DNA of 64,000 nt from an uncultured Crocinitomix sp. Its GTDB lineage: Bacteria > Bacteroidota > Bacteroidia > Flavobacteriales_D > Crocinitomicaceae. The stretch is taken from NCBI GenBank assembly GCA_937139035.1, contig CAKZPK010000181.1:62001-126000 (forward strand). The letters are read 5' to 3'. The notes beneath the pieces were generated by a model. The model saw only the letters and a program-made list of their open reading frames with translations. It was not told the origin of the DNA and ran no database searches. The first letter of the stretch is position 1. Every line of letters begins with the position of its first letter. This document shows positions 27,874-37,296 of this stretch, one piece after another. The translations under genes were made by a program, and so were the position numbers.

Positions 27874-30285
27874 TTATTGTTTCACAACTTGAACAAAGCT
27901 AATTTCATTTCCAGCTATTACTTTTACGATATAAGTACCGTCAGCTAAATCTTTCATAGATAATTGTTCTTGATCAACTGCATTTCCAACAGCAACAACT
28001 TCTCCTAATAAAGTAGTTACTTCATAGTTGAATTTACCATTGTAAGTTACAGTTAATTGATCATTAGTTGGGTTAGGGTAAGCAGTCAATTTAGCAATTG
28101 ATTCTCCATCTAATCCAATGAATCGAGTTAAAGTGAAATCTTCAGTTACTGAACACATTCCTGGATCGATAGTAATATCATCAATAGTAACAGTGTAAAT
28201 AATTCCTGAAGTTAATCCAGTTACATCTTCTGTAGTTGGACCGTGAGACCAAGAGAAAGTATAGTCACCAGAACCACCAGCAACAGTAATATCAATTGAA
28301 CCATCATATCCGTAATACTCATCAACAACCACTGAACTAGAAACGTAAGGTAATTCAATCACAGTTACCAAAACATCATCATCATCAGAACATCCGTTCA
28401 CGTCAGTACCAGTTACAGTATAAGTAGTAGCGCCTGCGTCTGGAACAAATGCTTCTCCATCAGTAATTGATGGTGACCAATCATAATCCATAGCCCCAGA
28501 ACCATTTAAAGTAACTTCGTCACCTTCACAAACAGTGATATCAGCACCACCATCTACAATTGGAATTTCGTTTACTTCAACAGTTACAAATGCAGTATCA
28601 GTACATCCGTCATCAGAAGTACCTACAACAAAGTGAATGTATGTTCCAGCAGCACCAGGTGTTACAGTTCCACCATCAGCAATACCACCACCCCAGCTAT
28701 ATGAAGTAGCAAAATCACTTTCACCAGTTAGTGTATACTCTTCACCTAAACAAAGTTGATCAGGCTCAGCAACACCAGAAACATCTGGTTGAGCAGAACC
28801 AACTAAAGTAACTTCTGCAGCAGGACCTTCACATCCTAAGTATGTTCCAATTACAGTATAAGTATTTGTTCCATCTTCAGCAATGAAAGCAAGACTATCA
28901 GTTGGATCAAATCCACCACTTCCTGTCCAAGTATAAACTTCGTCATCTGGACTTTCAGCTAAACCGCCTTCACCCCATACAGTTACTAAAGCACCTTCAC
29001 AAGCAGAAGGAAGACTAGACATTGCAGTAATTACCGGAACTGGAGAAGAGTGAATATCAATTGAGAAAGGACAATCTTCACCAGAAGTACTTGTTGCAAC
29101 ATAAGTAGTAGTTGTTCCTGGAGGTGGAGTAAAATCAGCACCATCCATAACACCGTCAGACCAAGTTACTGTTCCACCTGTAGCAGATGTAGCAGAAAGA
29201 TATAATTCATCACCATCACAAACTCCTGTTACTGGAATATCCAGTACAAGTGGGTTACATAATAGTGTAATAGTTACATATCCGTGTCCTGTATTAGCAA
29301 CATCATTCGTTTGGTCAGTTCCAGCATTGTATGATCCACCGCCACCAGGGCTAATTTCGCATCCACGACCACCGCCGCCGCCAGAATATCCGCCGCCGCC
29401 GCCGCCATTCATGTTATCAGAACCGCCGCCGCCGCCGCCGCCGAATCCACCGTCACCACCTTCATCAGATCCATCATTCCAACGAATTCCTCCTAAAGCT
29501 CCTTCTAATGGTCTACGACCACCTTCAGCACCATTACTACCAGGTGTGTAATCATATAATGTACCTTTGTTTCCTCCAGTTCCATTCGTATTCCAACCAG
29601 TTCCAGCTCCAGCCCACCAGCTACAACCTCCTGTATTAGCTCTTCCACCGTTTCCATCAAGTCCTCCGTTAGAAAGCCCTTGTGTATTATTTCCGCCTTC
29701 AGCAGTAGTTGCATCTTTTGGTCCATAAGCTCCTGGACTTGCTCCTGCTCCACCACCACCGGCAGCTACTAAAGGAAGCGTTGCGTCGCCTGTGTCCCAA
29801 ACGAAAGATCCACCACCACCACCAGGTGCAGCATTATCTTCAGATCCACTTCCACCAGTCTGAGATGGATCACCTTCTTGACCAATAACAATGGCAATTA
29901 CTTGCCCTTCTGTTAATGCGAAAGTACCAACCATTACAGCTCCTAATCCCCCATCCTCAGGGTCAACAGTATAAGCATGGTATCCACCCTGTGCTCCAGC
30001 AACTTCGAATTCATAATCCGCAGATAATGGAACTGTCCATAGCTGAACACCTTGCGTTGTCATATTGAAAAATGTAGGGTCACTTGCCCATGTAGCACCA
30101 CCGCCAGTGTATTCGGCAACACAATCACCTAAAAGAGGCCCTGTTCTACCCTCTGCACCTGCATTGGTAAACGTATGCGAGCTGAATGAATACAGCTGAG
30201 CATAAGTAGTATTTCCAATCAAACTTAACCCAAAAAGGGCAAGTGAGGCGAAAATACTTCTTCGTAAATTGTAGTATTGTTTCAT
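27874..30285 (-). CDS. Secreted glycine-rich and Ig-like protein with T9SS sorting domain
   Basis: An 803-residue surface protein. Order: signal peptide (1-29, ending TTYAQ), a segment with FTNAGAEGRTGPLLGD and YEFEVAGAQGGYHA, a glycine-rich stretch at about 130-335 with long runs of GGGG (EGGDGGFGGGGGGGSD and others), then cysteine-bearing Ig/PKD-like repeats of about 75 residues each (about 350-700). Finally a T9SS type A sorting domain (AYPNPTNDQLTVTYN ... LADGTYIVKVIAG). The glycine-rich module resembles the ALK-type glycine-rich domain used in adhesins and receptors. The protein is probably exposed and adhesive. It is single-gene, with its own terminator. High GC in the GGN runs reflects amino-acid content, not transfer. 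Confidence 0.85.
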   Translation of the reverse strand: MKQYYNLRRSIFASLALFGLSLIGNTTYAQLYSFSSHTFTNAGAEGRTGPLLGDCVAEYTGGGATWASDPTFFNMTTQGVQLWTVPLSADYEFEVAGAQGGYHAYTVDPEDGGLGAVMVGTFALTEGQVIAIVIGQEGDPSQTGGSGSEDNAAPGGGGGSFVWDTGDATLPLVAAGGGGAGASPGAYGPKDATTAEGGNNTQGLSNGGLDGNGGRANTGGCSWWAGAGTGWNTNGTGGNKGTLYDYTPGSNGAEGGRRPLEGALGGIRWNDGSDEGGDGGFGGGGGGGSDNMNGGGGGGYSGGGGGRGCEISPGGGGSYNAGTDQTNDVANTGHGYVTITLLCNPLVLDIPVTGVCDGDELYLSATSATGGTVTWSDGVMDGADFTPPPGTTTTYVATSTSGEDCPFSIDIHSSPVPVITAMSSLPSACEGALVTVWGEGGLAESPDDEVYTWTGSGGFDPTDSLAFIAEDGTNTYTVIGTYLGCEGPAAEVTLVGSAQPDVSGVAEPDQLCLGEEYTLTGESDFATSYSWGGGIADGGTVTPGAAGTYIHFVVGTSDDGCTDTAFVTVEVNEIPIVDGGADITVCEGDEVTLNGSGAMDYDWSPSITDGEAFVPDAGATTYTVTGTDVNGCSDDDDVLVTVIELPYVSSSVVVDEYYGYDGSIDITVAGGSGDYTFSWSHGPTTEDVTGLTSGIIYTVTIDDITIDPGMCSVTEDFTLTRFIGLDGESIAKLTAYPNPTNDQLTVTYNGKFNYEVTTLLGEVVAVGNAVDQEQLSMKDLADGTYIVKVIAGNEISFVQVVKQ

Positions 30286-30583
30286 AACTTTATTCGAAAA
30301 AAATTTTTATGAAAGTACGAAAAAAAATGGAATTTCCCATTGCGATAGGACGGGCATTGATTTTTGACTAAAGCGGTGTTTAAAATTAATCGATTTAGAT
30401 GCCCAAGAAATGATAGCCAGTCATCTACGTGAATTTCAGTGATAATATTGGTTTCAGGCACATTGGAATGAGAGTATTGAAGAGCGAATTTGAAAGGGGG
30501 GTATCTTATCTAAGATTTTCCCTTGAAAACTAAGTGATTATACGGATGTGTTTTTTTAACAATAAACACAACAAATGTTAAAA
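30286..30583. other. Intergenic region with no gene seen
   Basis: About 300 bases between two minus-strand genes. It should hold the promoter of the glycine-rich T9SS gene near its left end. I see no open frame of note, no hairpin and no repeat. Confidence 0.5.
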
Positions 30584-31846
30584 TTATCGTGCCTTAATAA
30601 AATCAATTAATAAGGACTGAACATCATCAAATTCATTCAATGGTGTATTTTCAGCTGTATCATAAATATCATGATAATTTTTAACATTACCCATTGAGTA
30701 AATAAAGAATGCAGGAATCCCTGATTGAGAAAAGAAGTAATGATCTGAGTTGGCAGTTGGACCTCTTTTTTTCACACGTTTTAAGTATTTTTTTTCGGCA
30801 TTAATTGCTACTAGGCTATTAAATGCTTCTTCGTGTTTGGTTCCGTTTACAACTGTAATTCCGTCCTCGGCGCCACCCATAATGTCAATATTTAGTACAA
30901 ATTGAATTCGTTTGAGTTTAATATATGGGTGCTGAACAAAATATTTCGAACCTTCTAATCCGGCTTCTTCCCCACTAAAAAAACAAAGCACAATTGAATA
31001 TTCAGGTTTGTTTGCCATGAAATGTTTTGCCATTGAAAGGAGCATTGCTACACCGCTTGCATTGTCATTGGCTCCAGGGAACATAGCGTCAGTCCCCATG
31101 CGACCCAAATGGTCGTAATGGGCAGAAAGAACGATATATTTTCTTTTTTTCTTGCCGGGGATAAAACCAATTACGTTTTTAGTTAAATACTGAGGTTTGT
31201 ATGCGTTGTTTATTTTTAAATTAACTGTTGATGCAGCAAAATAGCTGGCAGAATCAATTGATATGAGCGGGTAGTTCATTTGCCTTCTTCCAACACTGTA
31301 CATTTGTTTATTTTTTTCTACCCAAATGACAGGGAAATATTTCATGGCCTTATAAGCAAAAGACATTATTTCATTTCGCTTTTTAGCATCCTCAACATCT
31401 GTAAAATTGAACGCAAATATTTTTTGTGTCGTAGACTGTAAACTTAAGTCTGCAACACCATTAAATTTCGTTTGTAAATTTTCACTGTTTATTTCTACCA
31501 ATTCGAATTCTCCCTGTGCACTGCCCGAAGAGGAGTTGACTAAATAGTCTGCGCCTGGTACTAAAGTGTCGTCCCCTAAAACTACTTCAATGGGATAAGG
31601 AAATGTATTAACGTTTAATCGGTACGGTTGTGCAAATGGTTTTTTTTTGAAAGGAGTTACACCAATTGCTTCCAATTCTCTTATAATAAAATCAGCTGCT
31701 CTATTATCTCCCTCATTTACATATCCGCGCCCGTCATAATGTTCGCTGCACAATGAGTCAATTATCACTTTTGCATAAGATTGTTGTGCAAAAGAATAAT
31801 TTGTAAATAACGTGATTAGTGCTATAAATACTACGAGTAGTTTCAT
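30584..31846 (-). CDS. M28 family zinc aminopeptidase, exported
   Basis: A 420-residue exported peptidase. Signal peptide 1-20 (ending SFAQQ). A protease-associated-like region occupies about 60-220 and the M28 catalytic domain about 225-420. Zinc and catalytic residues are visible in SAHYDHLGRMG, PGANDNASGVAML, FFSGEEAGLEGSKYF and NIDIMGG, with the last ligand in NSDHYFFSQSGIPAFF. The family removes N-terminal residues from peptides in the periplasm or outside the cell. It starts 15 bases after the stop of the gene upstream on the same strand, so the two are probably co-transcribed. Confidence 0.92.
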   Translation of the reverse strand: MKLLVVFIALITLFTNYSFAQQSYAKVIIDSLCSEHYDGRGYVNEGDNRAADFIIRELEAIGVTPFKKKPFAQPYRLNVNTFPYPIEVVLGDDTLVPGADYLVNSSSGSAQGEFELVEINSENLQTKFNGVADLSLQSTTQKIFAFNFTDVEDAKKRNEIMSFAYKAMKYFPVIWVEKNKQMYSVGRRQMNYPLISIDSASYFAASTVNLKINNAYKPQYLTKNVIGFIPGKKKRKYIVLSAHYDHLGRMGTDAMFPGANDNASGVAMLLSMAKHFMANKPEYSIVLCFFSGEEAGLEGSKYFVQHPYIKLKRIQFVLNIDIMGGAEDGITVVNGTKHEEAFNSLVAINAEKKYLKRVKKRGPTANSDHYFFSQSGIPAFFIYSMGNVKNYHDIYDTAENTPLNEFDDVQSLLIDFIKAR

Positions 31847-31861
31847 TCGTTTTCTCTTTCT

Positions 31862-32653
31862 CTAAAGATAACGTCTTTCTACTAATTCAATAAAATTAAT
31901 GATAGATTTATTCTCTAAGTCCCAAGAATTGTTGGTTGTTAAATCGTTTAGTTTTAATCGTGCATCATTGCCCGTAGCGCAAGTGTTTAAAAAGTCAATA
32001 GCCTCATCATATGCCTCAGAATCGCCGTTGAACATAATAGAGATATATTCAAACTTTTTAGCTATGCTAATGTGTGATTTGATGTCAGATACAGGTGAGT
32101 TCTGTAGTTTTTTTCTGAGAGACAGTTCTTCTTGTTTTAACTTTTCATTCAACGAATTGCTGCTTGCACCGTCATCATAATCTTCATCTGCCTGTGCGCT
32201 TTCTGCAACTTTTTCTTCAAAATTGTTTTGTTCTTCCTCAACTTCTGGAACCACTTCTTTAACAGCTTCTGGTATAACTGGTTTTTCAGTTTCTACTTCA
32301 TCTAACGTAAAGTCGAAACTTGGTTGTTCCTCTTCTTGTTCTTCTTTTTTATCTGAGAATCCAGTAAAGTCAAATGGGGTTTCTGTTGTCTCTTCTTTCT
32401 CTTCAATAATCTCTTCAACTTTTTCAACAACAATTTCCTTTTCAACAATTTCTTCAGAAACCTTATTTTCAGGTGCTCCGTATTTGTCAAAGGCCTTGTA
32501 ACGCAAAATAACAAGTTGTTCAAACAGATCTTTTCCGCTGTTTACCAATTCGTTAAGTTCTTCCAAGCCAAGTTCGCCTTTTTGAAGTGAAGTAACTTTT
32601 TCCGATATTTCCTTAATTAATTCTTCGGTGTTTTTATAAGATGTTTTACCCAT
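31862..32653 (-). CDS. Conserved Flavobacteriales protein, acidic linker, unknown function
   Basis: A 263-residue cytoplasmic protein of unknown function. Residues 1-60 are helical (NTEELIKEISEKVTSLQKGE). Residues about 70-165 are a very acidic, Glu/Val-rich low-complexity linker. The C-terminal 90 residues are the conserved part, with SPVSDIKSHISIAKKFEYIS, FNGDSEAYDEAIDFLNT and NFIELVERRYL. From memory this C-terminal pattern (ISI-x-x-KF-x-x-I, FNGD-x-x-x-Y-x-x-AI) recurs in uncharacterised Flavobacteriales proteins. It is divergent from the thymidine kinase gene and lies upstream of the M28 peptidase. Confidence 0.65.
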   Translation of the reverse strand: MGKTSYKNTEELIKEISEKVTSLQKGELGLEELNELVNSGKDLFEQLVILRYKAFDKYGAPENKVSEEIVEKEIVVEKVEEIIEEKEETTETPFDFTGFSDKKEEQEEEQPSFDFTLDEVETEKPVIPEAVKEVVPEVEEEQNNFEEKVAESAQADEDYDDGASSNSLNEKLKQEELSLRKKLQNSPVSDIKSHISIAKKFEYISIMFNGDSEAYDEAIDFLNTCATGNDARLKLNDLTTNNSWDLENKSIINFIELVERRYL

Positions 32654-32699
32654 TTTCTATAACTTATTCACAATTTCAACATTCGGATAAAATTAAAGT

Positions 32700-32707
32700 T
32701 ATATTTG
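32700..32707 (+). promoter_or_regulatory. TAnnTTTG promoter element before tdk
   Basis: TATATTTG is a full match to the Bacteroidota -7 element, about 20 bases before the TTG start of thymidine kinase. No TTG sits at the usual -33 distance. If real, the transcript starts near 32711, leaving a leader of about 15 bases for the TTG start or about 75 for the GTG at 32787. Confidence 0.4.
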
Positions 32708-32726
32708 ATAGCAAAACGTTATCAAA

Positions 32727-33335
32727 TTGAAAATTTCTCAAAAACATGATGTTAACATCTCTGGACAATTTTCCTTCAGTCCGAGAGTGTCTAACGCTAA
32801 AATTAAAGTTATTTGCGGACCAATGTTTTCTGGGAAAACAAAGACGCTAATAAAAACTATTGCTGCTTATCAGGCAGATGGTAAAAAAGTGGTGGTGTTT
32901 AAACCAAAGCTTGACGACCGTTATGCTGAGGAGGCAATCGTTTCTCACGATAAGGATGAAAACGCGGCTATAAATGTGGGAAAACCTGCAGAAATTTTGG
33001 ACTTATTCCATAATGCAGATGTAGTTGCAATAGACGAAGTTCAGTTTTTTGATCCGTCAATTGTTGGAGTGTGTAATATAATCGCTGGTCAAGGTAAATC
33101 AGTTGTAGTGGCTGGTTTAGACATGGATTATAAAGCGGTTCCATTTGGATCTATGCCTGAATTGTTGATAATGGCAGATGAGGTTGTAAAACTAAATTCT
33201 GTTTGTACTTTTTGTTCAGGAAAGGCACGTCATTCACACCGAGTTTCTAAAGATAGTGGGGTTGTAGTGTTAGGAGAAAAAGATAAATATGTACCACTTT
33301 GCCGCAGTTGTTATAATGAACTAAAGGAAGGGTGA
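32727..33335 (+). CDS. tdk: Thymidine kinase (type II)
   Basis: A 202-residue kinase that phosphorylates thymidine to dTMP in the salvage pathway. Motifs: P-loop GPMFSGKT, the Walker-B-like VVAIDEVQFFDP, the lasso SHRVSKDSG region, and a zinc site formed by two C-x-x-C pairs (CTFC and CRSC). The P-loop reads GPMFSGKT where many relatives have GSMFSGKT. The start is uncertain: no ATG precedes the P-loop in frame. The TTG at 32727 gives a normal-length protein; GTG 32787 would give 182 residues starting SNAKIKVICGP. The stop overlaps the next start by four bases (GTGA), indicating translational coupling to murF-alr. Confidence 0.92.
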   Translation: MKISQKHDVNISGQFSFSPRVSNAKIKVICGPMFSGKTKTLIKTIAAYQADGKKVVVFKPKLDDRYAEEAIVSHDKDENAAINVGKPAEILDLFHNADVVAIDEVQFFDPSIVGVCNIIAGQGKSVVVAGLDMDYKAVPFGSMPELLIMADEVVKLNSVCTFCSGKARHSHRVSKDSGVVVLGEKDKYVPLCRSCYNELKEG

Positions 33336-35737
33336 ATTTAGATCTTTCAATAAAAACTATCCGTTCTATTATTAATGCGGATTTTATTGAATCGAGCGAA
33401 GGATTTCAAACTATTAAAATTCAAAATGTTGTAATTGACAGTAGATCTCCGTCAATTACCGGTCAAACTTTGTTTGTAATTCTGAAAGGAAACAAAACAA
33501 GTGGTGCCGCTTATCTTAATGATTTTATTCAAAAAGGTGGGCGAACAATATTGACAGAAATGCGCCTTGATTCTTCAAAAGTTAACCAGATTCTTGTAAA
33601 AGATGTTTTAACGGCCTTACAGAAAATTGCAGCCGATCACCGATCAAAATTTAATGTTCCGGTTATTGGAATTACAGGGAGTAACGGTAAAACAACGGTT
33701 AAAGAATGGTTGTATCATTTGCTGAAAGACAAATACAAGATTGTTCGTAGCCCAAAAAGCTATAATAGCCAAATAGGTGTAGCATTGTCTGTTTTAGAGA
33801 TGGATGAAACGGATGAATTGGCCATTTTTGAAGCGGGAATTTCTAAGGAGGGTGAAATGGCTGCGCTCGAAAAAATGATTCAACCAACTACAGGAATTTT
33901 TACTGGAATTGGAGATGCGCATAATAGCGGATTTAAAGGAGATAATCCTGAAGTTATAAAGCAAAAGGAAAAGTATTTACTTTTTCTAAACACCAAACAT
34001 GTAATTGAAAAGCAAGCAGATTGTTTCCAAATTCATAAAGAATCAGGCATTAAAAAAATCGAAGTTCAATCCAATAAAAATGAATTCAATTTGTCTTGGG
34101 AGGATCATCAAGAAGCATTAAAAATACCATTTCAAGGTAAAGGAGCCATTTCAAATGCTGTAATAGCGAGTTTGGCAGCTTTGGAATTTGGAGTGGACAT
34201 AGCACATATTAGAAGCAGACTTTTGAGTTTACCAGTTATCTCAATGCGCCTCGAAAAAATTAACGGCAAAGCAAATAATTTGTTGATTAATGATGCCTAT
34301 AATCTAGATGAAAAATCATTAGAAATAGGAATACAGTTTTTAGAGACGAATGCCGAAGGTAAAAAGCGCACAGTTTTTTTAGCGGAGAATTCAACGCAAA
34401 TTAATGAGCAAACAACCTTGCTACATGCCTTGCAAAAAATAACTGCACAAATAAAAATAGACACTGTTATTTATTTTGGGCCATCAACAATTGCCAGTCA
34501 ATTTAATTTTATTGATGAACAGTATGAAACTGTTCCTAACTTTTTTGAACGCCCACTTGAAATAGAGAATAATGCTGTTTTGTTTACAGGCGCGCGCAGT
34601 TGCCATTTAGAGACGGTTGTAAATTATTATACAGAAAAGAAACATATTACGCGCCTGTTGGTCAATTTGGCTGCTATGCGCAACAATTTGAATCGTTTTA
34701 GAGAGAAATTAAGTTCAAAAACGAAAATATTGGCCATGGTAAAGGCTCAATCATATGGAGGTGGCATTTTAGAGGTTGCTAAATTTTTAGAGAAAGAAAA
34801 TGTAGCATATTTTGGTGTTGCTTATGCTGATGAGGGGGTGACATTGCGAAAAGGAGGAATTACACGTCCAATCTTAGTCATGAATCCAGAACCTGCTGCT
34901 TTTGAAGATATGATTGATTTTGAGTTGGAGCCAAGTATTTATTCATTGGATTTACTCAATGCTTTTATTCATCAACTCATTTTAAAGCGCCGTGCAAATT
35001 TCCCCGTCCATATTAAGTTGGATACTGGCATGAATCGACTTGGTTTTCGTCAAGAAGAAATAAATGATTTATTGGCAACTCTAAATACGCAACCAGAGGT
35101 TTATGTAACCTCAGTTTTTTCGCATTTGGCTGTAGCAGATGTTGACAGTGAACAAGATTATACTACGCAGCAAATAGAAGCTTTTACTAAAGTTACTCAA
35201 TTAATGCAGGATGAATTGGGCTATTCATTTATTCAACATTTAGCAAATTCAGCTGGAGCATTTAATTATCCCGCGGCGCATTTTGATATGGTGCGTTTGG
35301 GTATAGGTTTGTTTGGTTTACTAAAGGATGATCAGCAATTAGGTTTTGAAAACGTATTGGTTTTACATTCGCAAATTTCGCAAATTAGAAAAATTAAAAC
35401 GGGTGAAAGCGTTGGATATGGACGTAGCTTTATTGCAGACAAAGACACTACTATTGGGGTTGTGCCTGTAGGTTATAGTGACGGTTTAAGAAGAGGGCTT
35501 GGAAACGGGAAATGGGCGGTTCAAATAGGCGACAAAAAATACAATATCATCAGTAATATATGCATGGATATGTGTATGGTTGATCTGGGAGATGATGCTG
35601 TTCAGGTTGGAGATGAAGTAGAGCTATTTGGTTCAGAAAATAATGTTTTTCAAATGAGTACTATTTTAGATACTATTCCTTATGAAGTGATTAGTGGGAT
35701 ATCCGCTCGGGTTCAGCGCGTTTATTTAGAAGAGTAA
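33332..35737 (+). CDS. murF-alr: Bifunctional MurF ligase / alanine racemase
   Basis: An 801-residue fusion of two peptidoglycan-precursor enzymes. The MurF part (1-435) adds D-Ala-D-Ala to the UDP-MurNAc-tripeptide and has the ATP loop GITGSNGKTTVKEW and EAGISKEGEMAALE. The alanine racemase part (about 440-801) makes the D-alanine: the PLP lysine lies in MVKAQSYGGG (many racemases have VKADAYGHG), with KLDTGMNRLGF, FSHLAVAD, VGYSDGLRRGLG and ICMDMCMVDLG following. The start is GTG 33332, overlapping the tdk stop; no earlier start exists because of that stop. This fusion is a known arrangement in Bacteroidota. MurF+Alr in one chain may channel supply of D-alanine via Ddl. Confidence 0.95.
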   Translation: MNLDLSIKTIRSIINADFIESSEGFQTIKIQNVVIDSRSPSITGQTLFVILKGNKTSGAAYLNDFIQKGGRTILTEMRLDSSKVNQILVKDVLTALQKIAADHRSKFNVPVIGITGSNGKTTVKEWLYHLLKDKYKIVRSPKSYNSQIGVALSVLEMDETDELAIFEAGISKEGEMAALEKMIQPTTGIFTGIGDAHNSGFKGDNPEVIKQKEKYLLFLNTKHVIEKQADCFQIHKESGIKKIEVQSNKNEFNLSWEDHQEALKIPFQGKGAISNAVIASLAALEFGVDIAHIRSRLLSLPVISMRLEKINGKANNLLINDAYNLDEKSLEIGIQFLETNAEGKKRTVFLAENSTQINEQTTLLHALQKITAQIKIDTVIYFGPSTIASQFNFIDEQYETVPNFFERPLEIENNAVLFTGARSCHLETVVNYYTEKKHITRLLVNLAAMRNNLNRFREKLSSKTKILAMVKAQSYGGGILEVAKFLEKENVAYFGVAYADEGVTLRKGGITRPILVMNPEPAAFEDMIDFELEPSIYSLDLLNAFIHQLILKRRANFPVHIKLDTGMNRLGFRQEEINDLLATLNTQPEVYVTSVFSHLAVADVDSEQDYTTQQIEAFTKVTQLMQDELGYSFIQHLANSAGAFNYPAAHFDMVRLGIGLFGLLKDDQQLGFENVLVLHSQISQIRKIKTGESVGYGRSFIADKDTTIGVVPVGYSDGLRRGLGNGKWAVQIGDKKYNIISNICMDMCMVDLGDDAVQVGDEVELFGSENNVFQMSTILDTIPYEVISGISARVQRVYLEE

Positions 35738-35755
35738 TAAAACTACTTATTATTG

Positions 35756-36205
35756 CTACTTGCTGCCGCTTCCTCTATTATGATAACCTGGGCCAATAAT
35801 CTCATAAAAAAGAGAATCATTACGAAATAAACCGTCGCCAGAAATTGTTTGCTCGCCCCAAATTTCTTGTTCAGGTACAGTAAATGCACTGCCTTCCATC
35901 AATATGGTTAAATTATCATCCGTATTGCGATAATCCATAAGGTAAAGCGTGTCAGAATTGGTGCCTACAATACTTACCTTTTGATAAATTTTTGAAATTT
36001 CAGTGATCATAGTAACTTGCAATGTGTCAGTTACTCCATAAGTTCCAATATAAGGATCTCCAGCATAGGTGCATGAGAAATCATTCACTTTAGCCTTTGG
36101 GTCATAATTTAATGCTGCTTCATCTGTACACCCCTCCTTTTTGCAATTGGTTAAAAACACCGTGCAAATGAATAAGCCAATAATTTTAAGTGGGGTTTTG
36201 AGCAT
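35756..36205 (-). CDS. Small lipoprotein with C-T-D-E-A-A-L-N-Y-D motif
   Basis: A 149-residue lipoprotein (lipobox LTNC, C21). It opens with KKEGCTDEAALNYDPKAKV, a short calcium-binding-like motif (C-T-D-x-x-A-x-N-Y-x-P-x-A) seen at the N-terminus of many Bacteroidota lipoproteins and as tandem repeats in secreted proteins. A small beta domain follows (IGTYGVTDTLQVTMITEI ... FRNDSLFYEI). Function is unknown. It is downstream of, and probably co-transcribed with, the phosphatase-superfamily gene on the same strand (10-base gap). Confidence 0.7.
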   Translation of the reverse strand: MLKTPLKIIGLFICTVFLTNCKKEGCTDEAALNYDPKAKVNDFSCTYAGDPYIGTYGVTDTLQVTMITEISKIYQKVSIVGTNSDTLYLMDYRNTDDNLTILMEGSAFTVPEQEIWGEQTISGDGLFRNDSLFYEIIGPGYHNRGSGSK

Positions 36206-36215
36206 CAGATAAATT

Positions 36216-37163
36216 TTAGCATTTAATAAAAAGCTCTTTCATTACTTCTCCGTCAGATTTTTCAATTTCAAATCCTAATAGTTCTCCAATCGTTGCAGGA
36301 ATATCAATTAACTCTCTTGACACATCTGTAATAACTCCACGTTTAAAATCTGGACCATATGCAAAGCAATTAATCATTCTACATCCTTCGCAATTGTCAC
36401 CGTGCGAAATAAATCCGTCTTTTCTGTCGTCTAAATGTCTCCCGTGGTCATTTGTTACAAAAATCGTTGTCTTGTCTTTATATTGCTCATCCAATTGAAT
36501 GTATCTAAATACATTGTAAATGAATTCATCTGATTTTTTGATGCCATCTAAATATCTTTTCCAATTTCCAGCATGACCCCATGAATCTGGTTGTCTAAAG
36601 TTAATGAGTACCAAATTAGGTTTGTCTTTTTTAAGAATCTCAATGCTCTTATCATAAGTTTCTAAATCAGATCTATATCCTGTTTGGAAACCATTGACAC
36701 CGCAATCAGAATAGGGACGAAATTTATCACGCCATTTTTTGTTTTTGCAGTTCGTTAAAAGAGCCAATTTATCTTTACTAGAAATAACATAGGCAGCAGT
36801 TCTCTTTTTTCCAGTTGCTTTTAGCCAATATTGAAACATTGATGGATTCTTTGGATACTCACGCCCCGTATTATCAATTCGTTGATATTTTCCTGTACAA
36901 ATTGCAGTATGTCCTGCAGCTGTATAAGTTGGGCCATTATTTCTAAAACCAGAATATATTACTCCGTGTTGCGCCATGTCATTAGCCATTCTCGGAATAT
37001 ATTGATGTGTTGGATCTCCCCAAGTTTCGCTATATCTTGGTCCATCCATTACTAAAACAATTACATTTTCTGTTTTGTAATGTTTGGCTTCTGGTGTCCC
37101 TGCATATATTCCAGAAACATATGCTAAGCAAACCAAAATGAGTAATAATCTCTTTACATTCAT
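36216..37163 (-). CDS. Alkaline phosphatase/sulfatase superfamily protein, exported
   Basis: A 315-residue exported hydrolase. Signal peptide 1-21. Metal and nucleophile motifs of the alkaline phosphatase superfamily are visible: VLVMDGPRYSETW (first metal Asp), PTYTAAGHTAICTG (Thr as the likely nucleophile), FRQPDSWGHAGNW (Asp and His) and IFVTNDHGRHLDD (Asp-His), with a late SHGDNCEGC. Thr rather than Ser or Cys at the nucleophile suggests a phosphodiesterase or nucleotide pyrophosphatase-like enzyme rather than a sulfatase. Substrate is unknown. Three cysteines in CEGC/NCEG and a terminal KC are unusual for a periplasmic copy and may form disulfides. Confidence 0.82.
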   Translation of the reverse strand: MNVKRLLLILVCLAYVSGIYAGTPEAKHYKTENVIVLVMDGPRYSETWGDPTHQYIPRMANDMAQHGVIYSGFRNNGPTYTAAGHTAICTGKYQRIDNTGREYPKNPSMFQYWLKATGKKRTAAYVISSKDKLALLTNCKNKKWRDKFRPYSDCGVNGFQTGYRSDLETYDKSIEILKKDKPNLVLINFRQPDSWGHAGNWKRYLDGIKKSDEFIYNVFRYIQLDEQYKDKTTIFVTNDHGRHLDDRKDGFISHGDNCEGCRMINCFAYGPDFKRGVITDVSRELIDIPATIGELLGFEIEKSDGEVMKELFIKC

Positions 37164-37296
37164 ACCAACAAAAATATCAAATTTGGTTCCAAATTAGCGA
37201 CTTGGTTCGGATATTGCTACGTTTTCATCAATTAATTGTGGACTAAAATTTAATTTAAGTGCAATTTTTTTATAAAAATCAGGTTTTTTTGTATTC

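Noticed and set aside
29327-29551. Proline-rich open frame on the plus strand
   Set aside because: It is the reverse complement of the glycine codon runs of the T9SS gene (CCN against GGN), not a separate gene.
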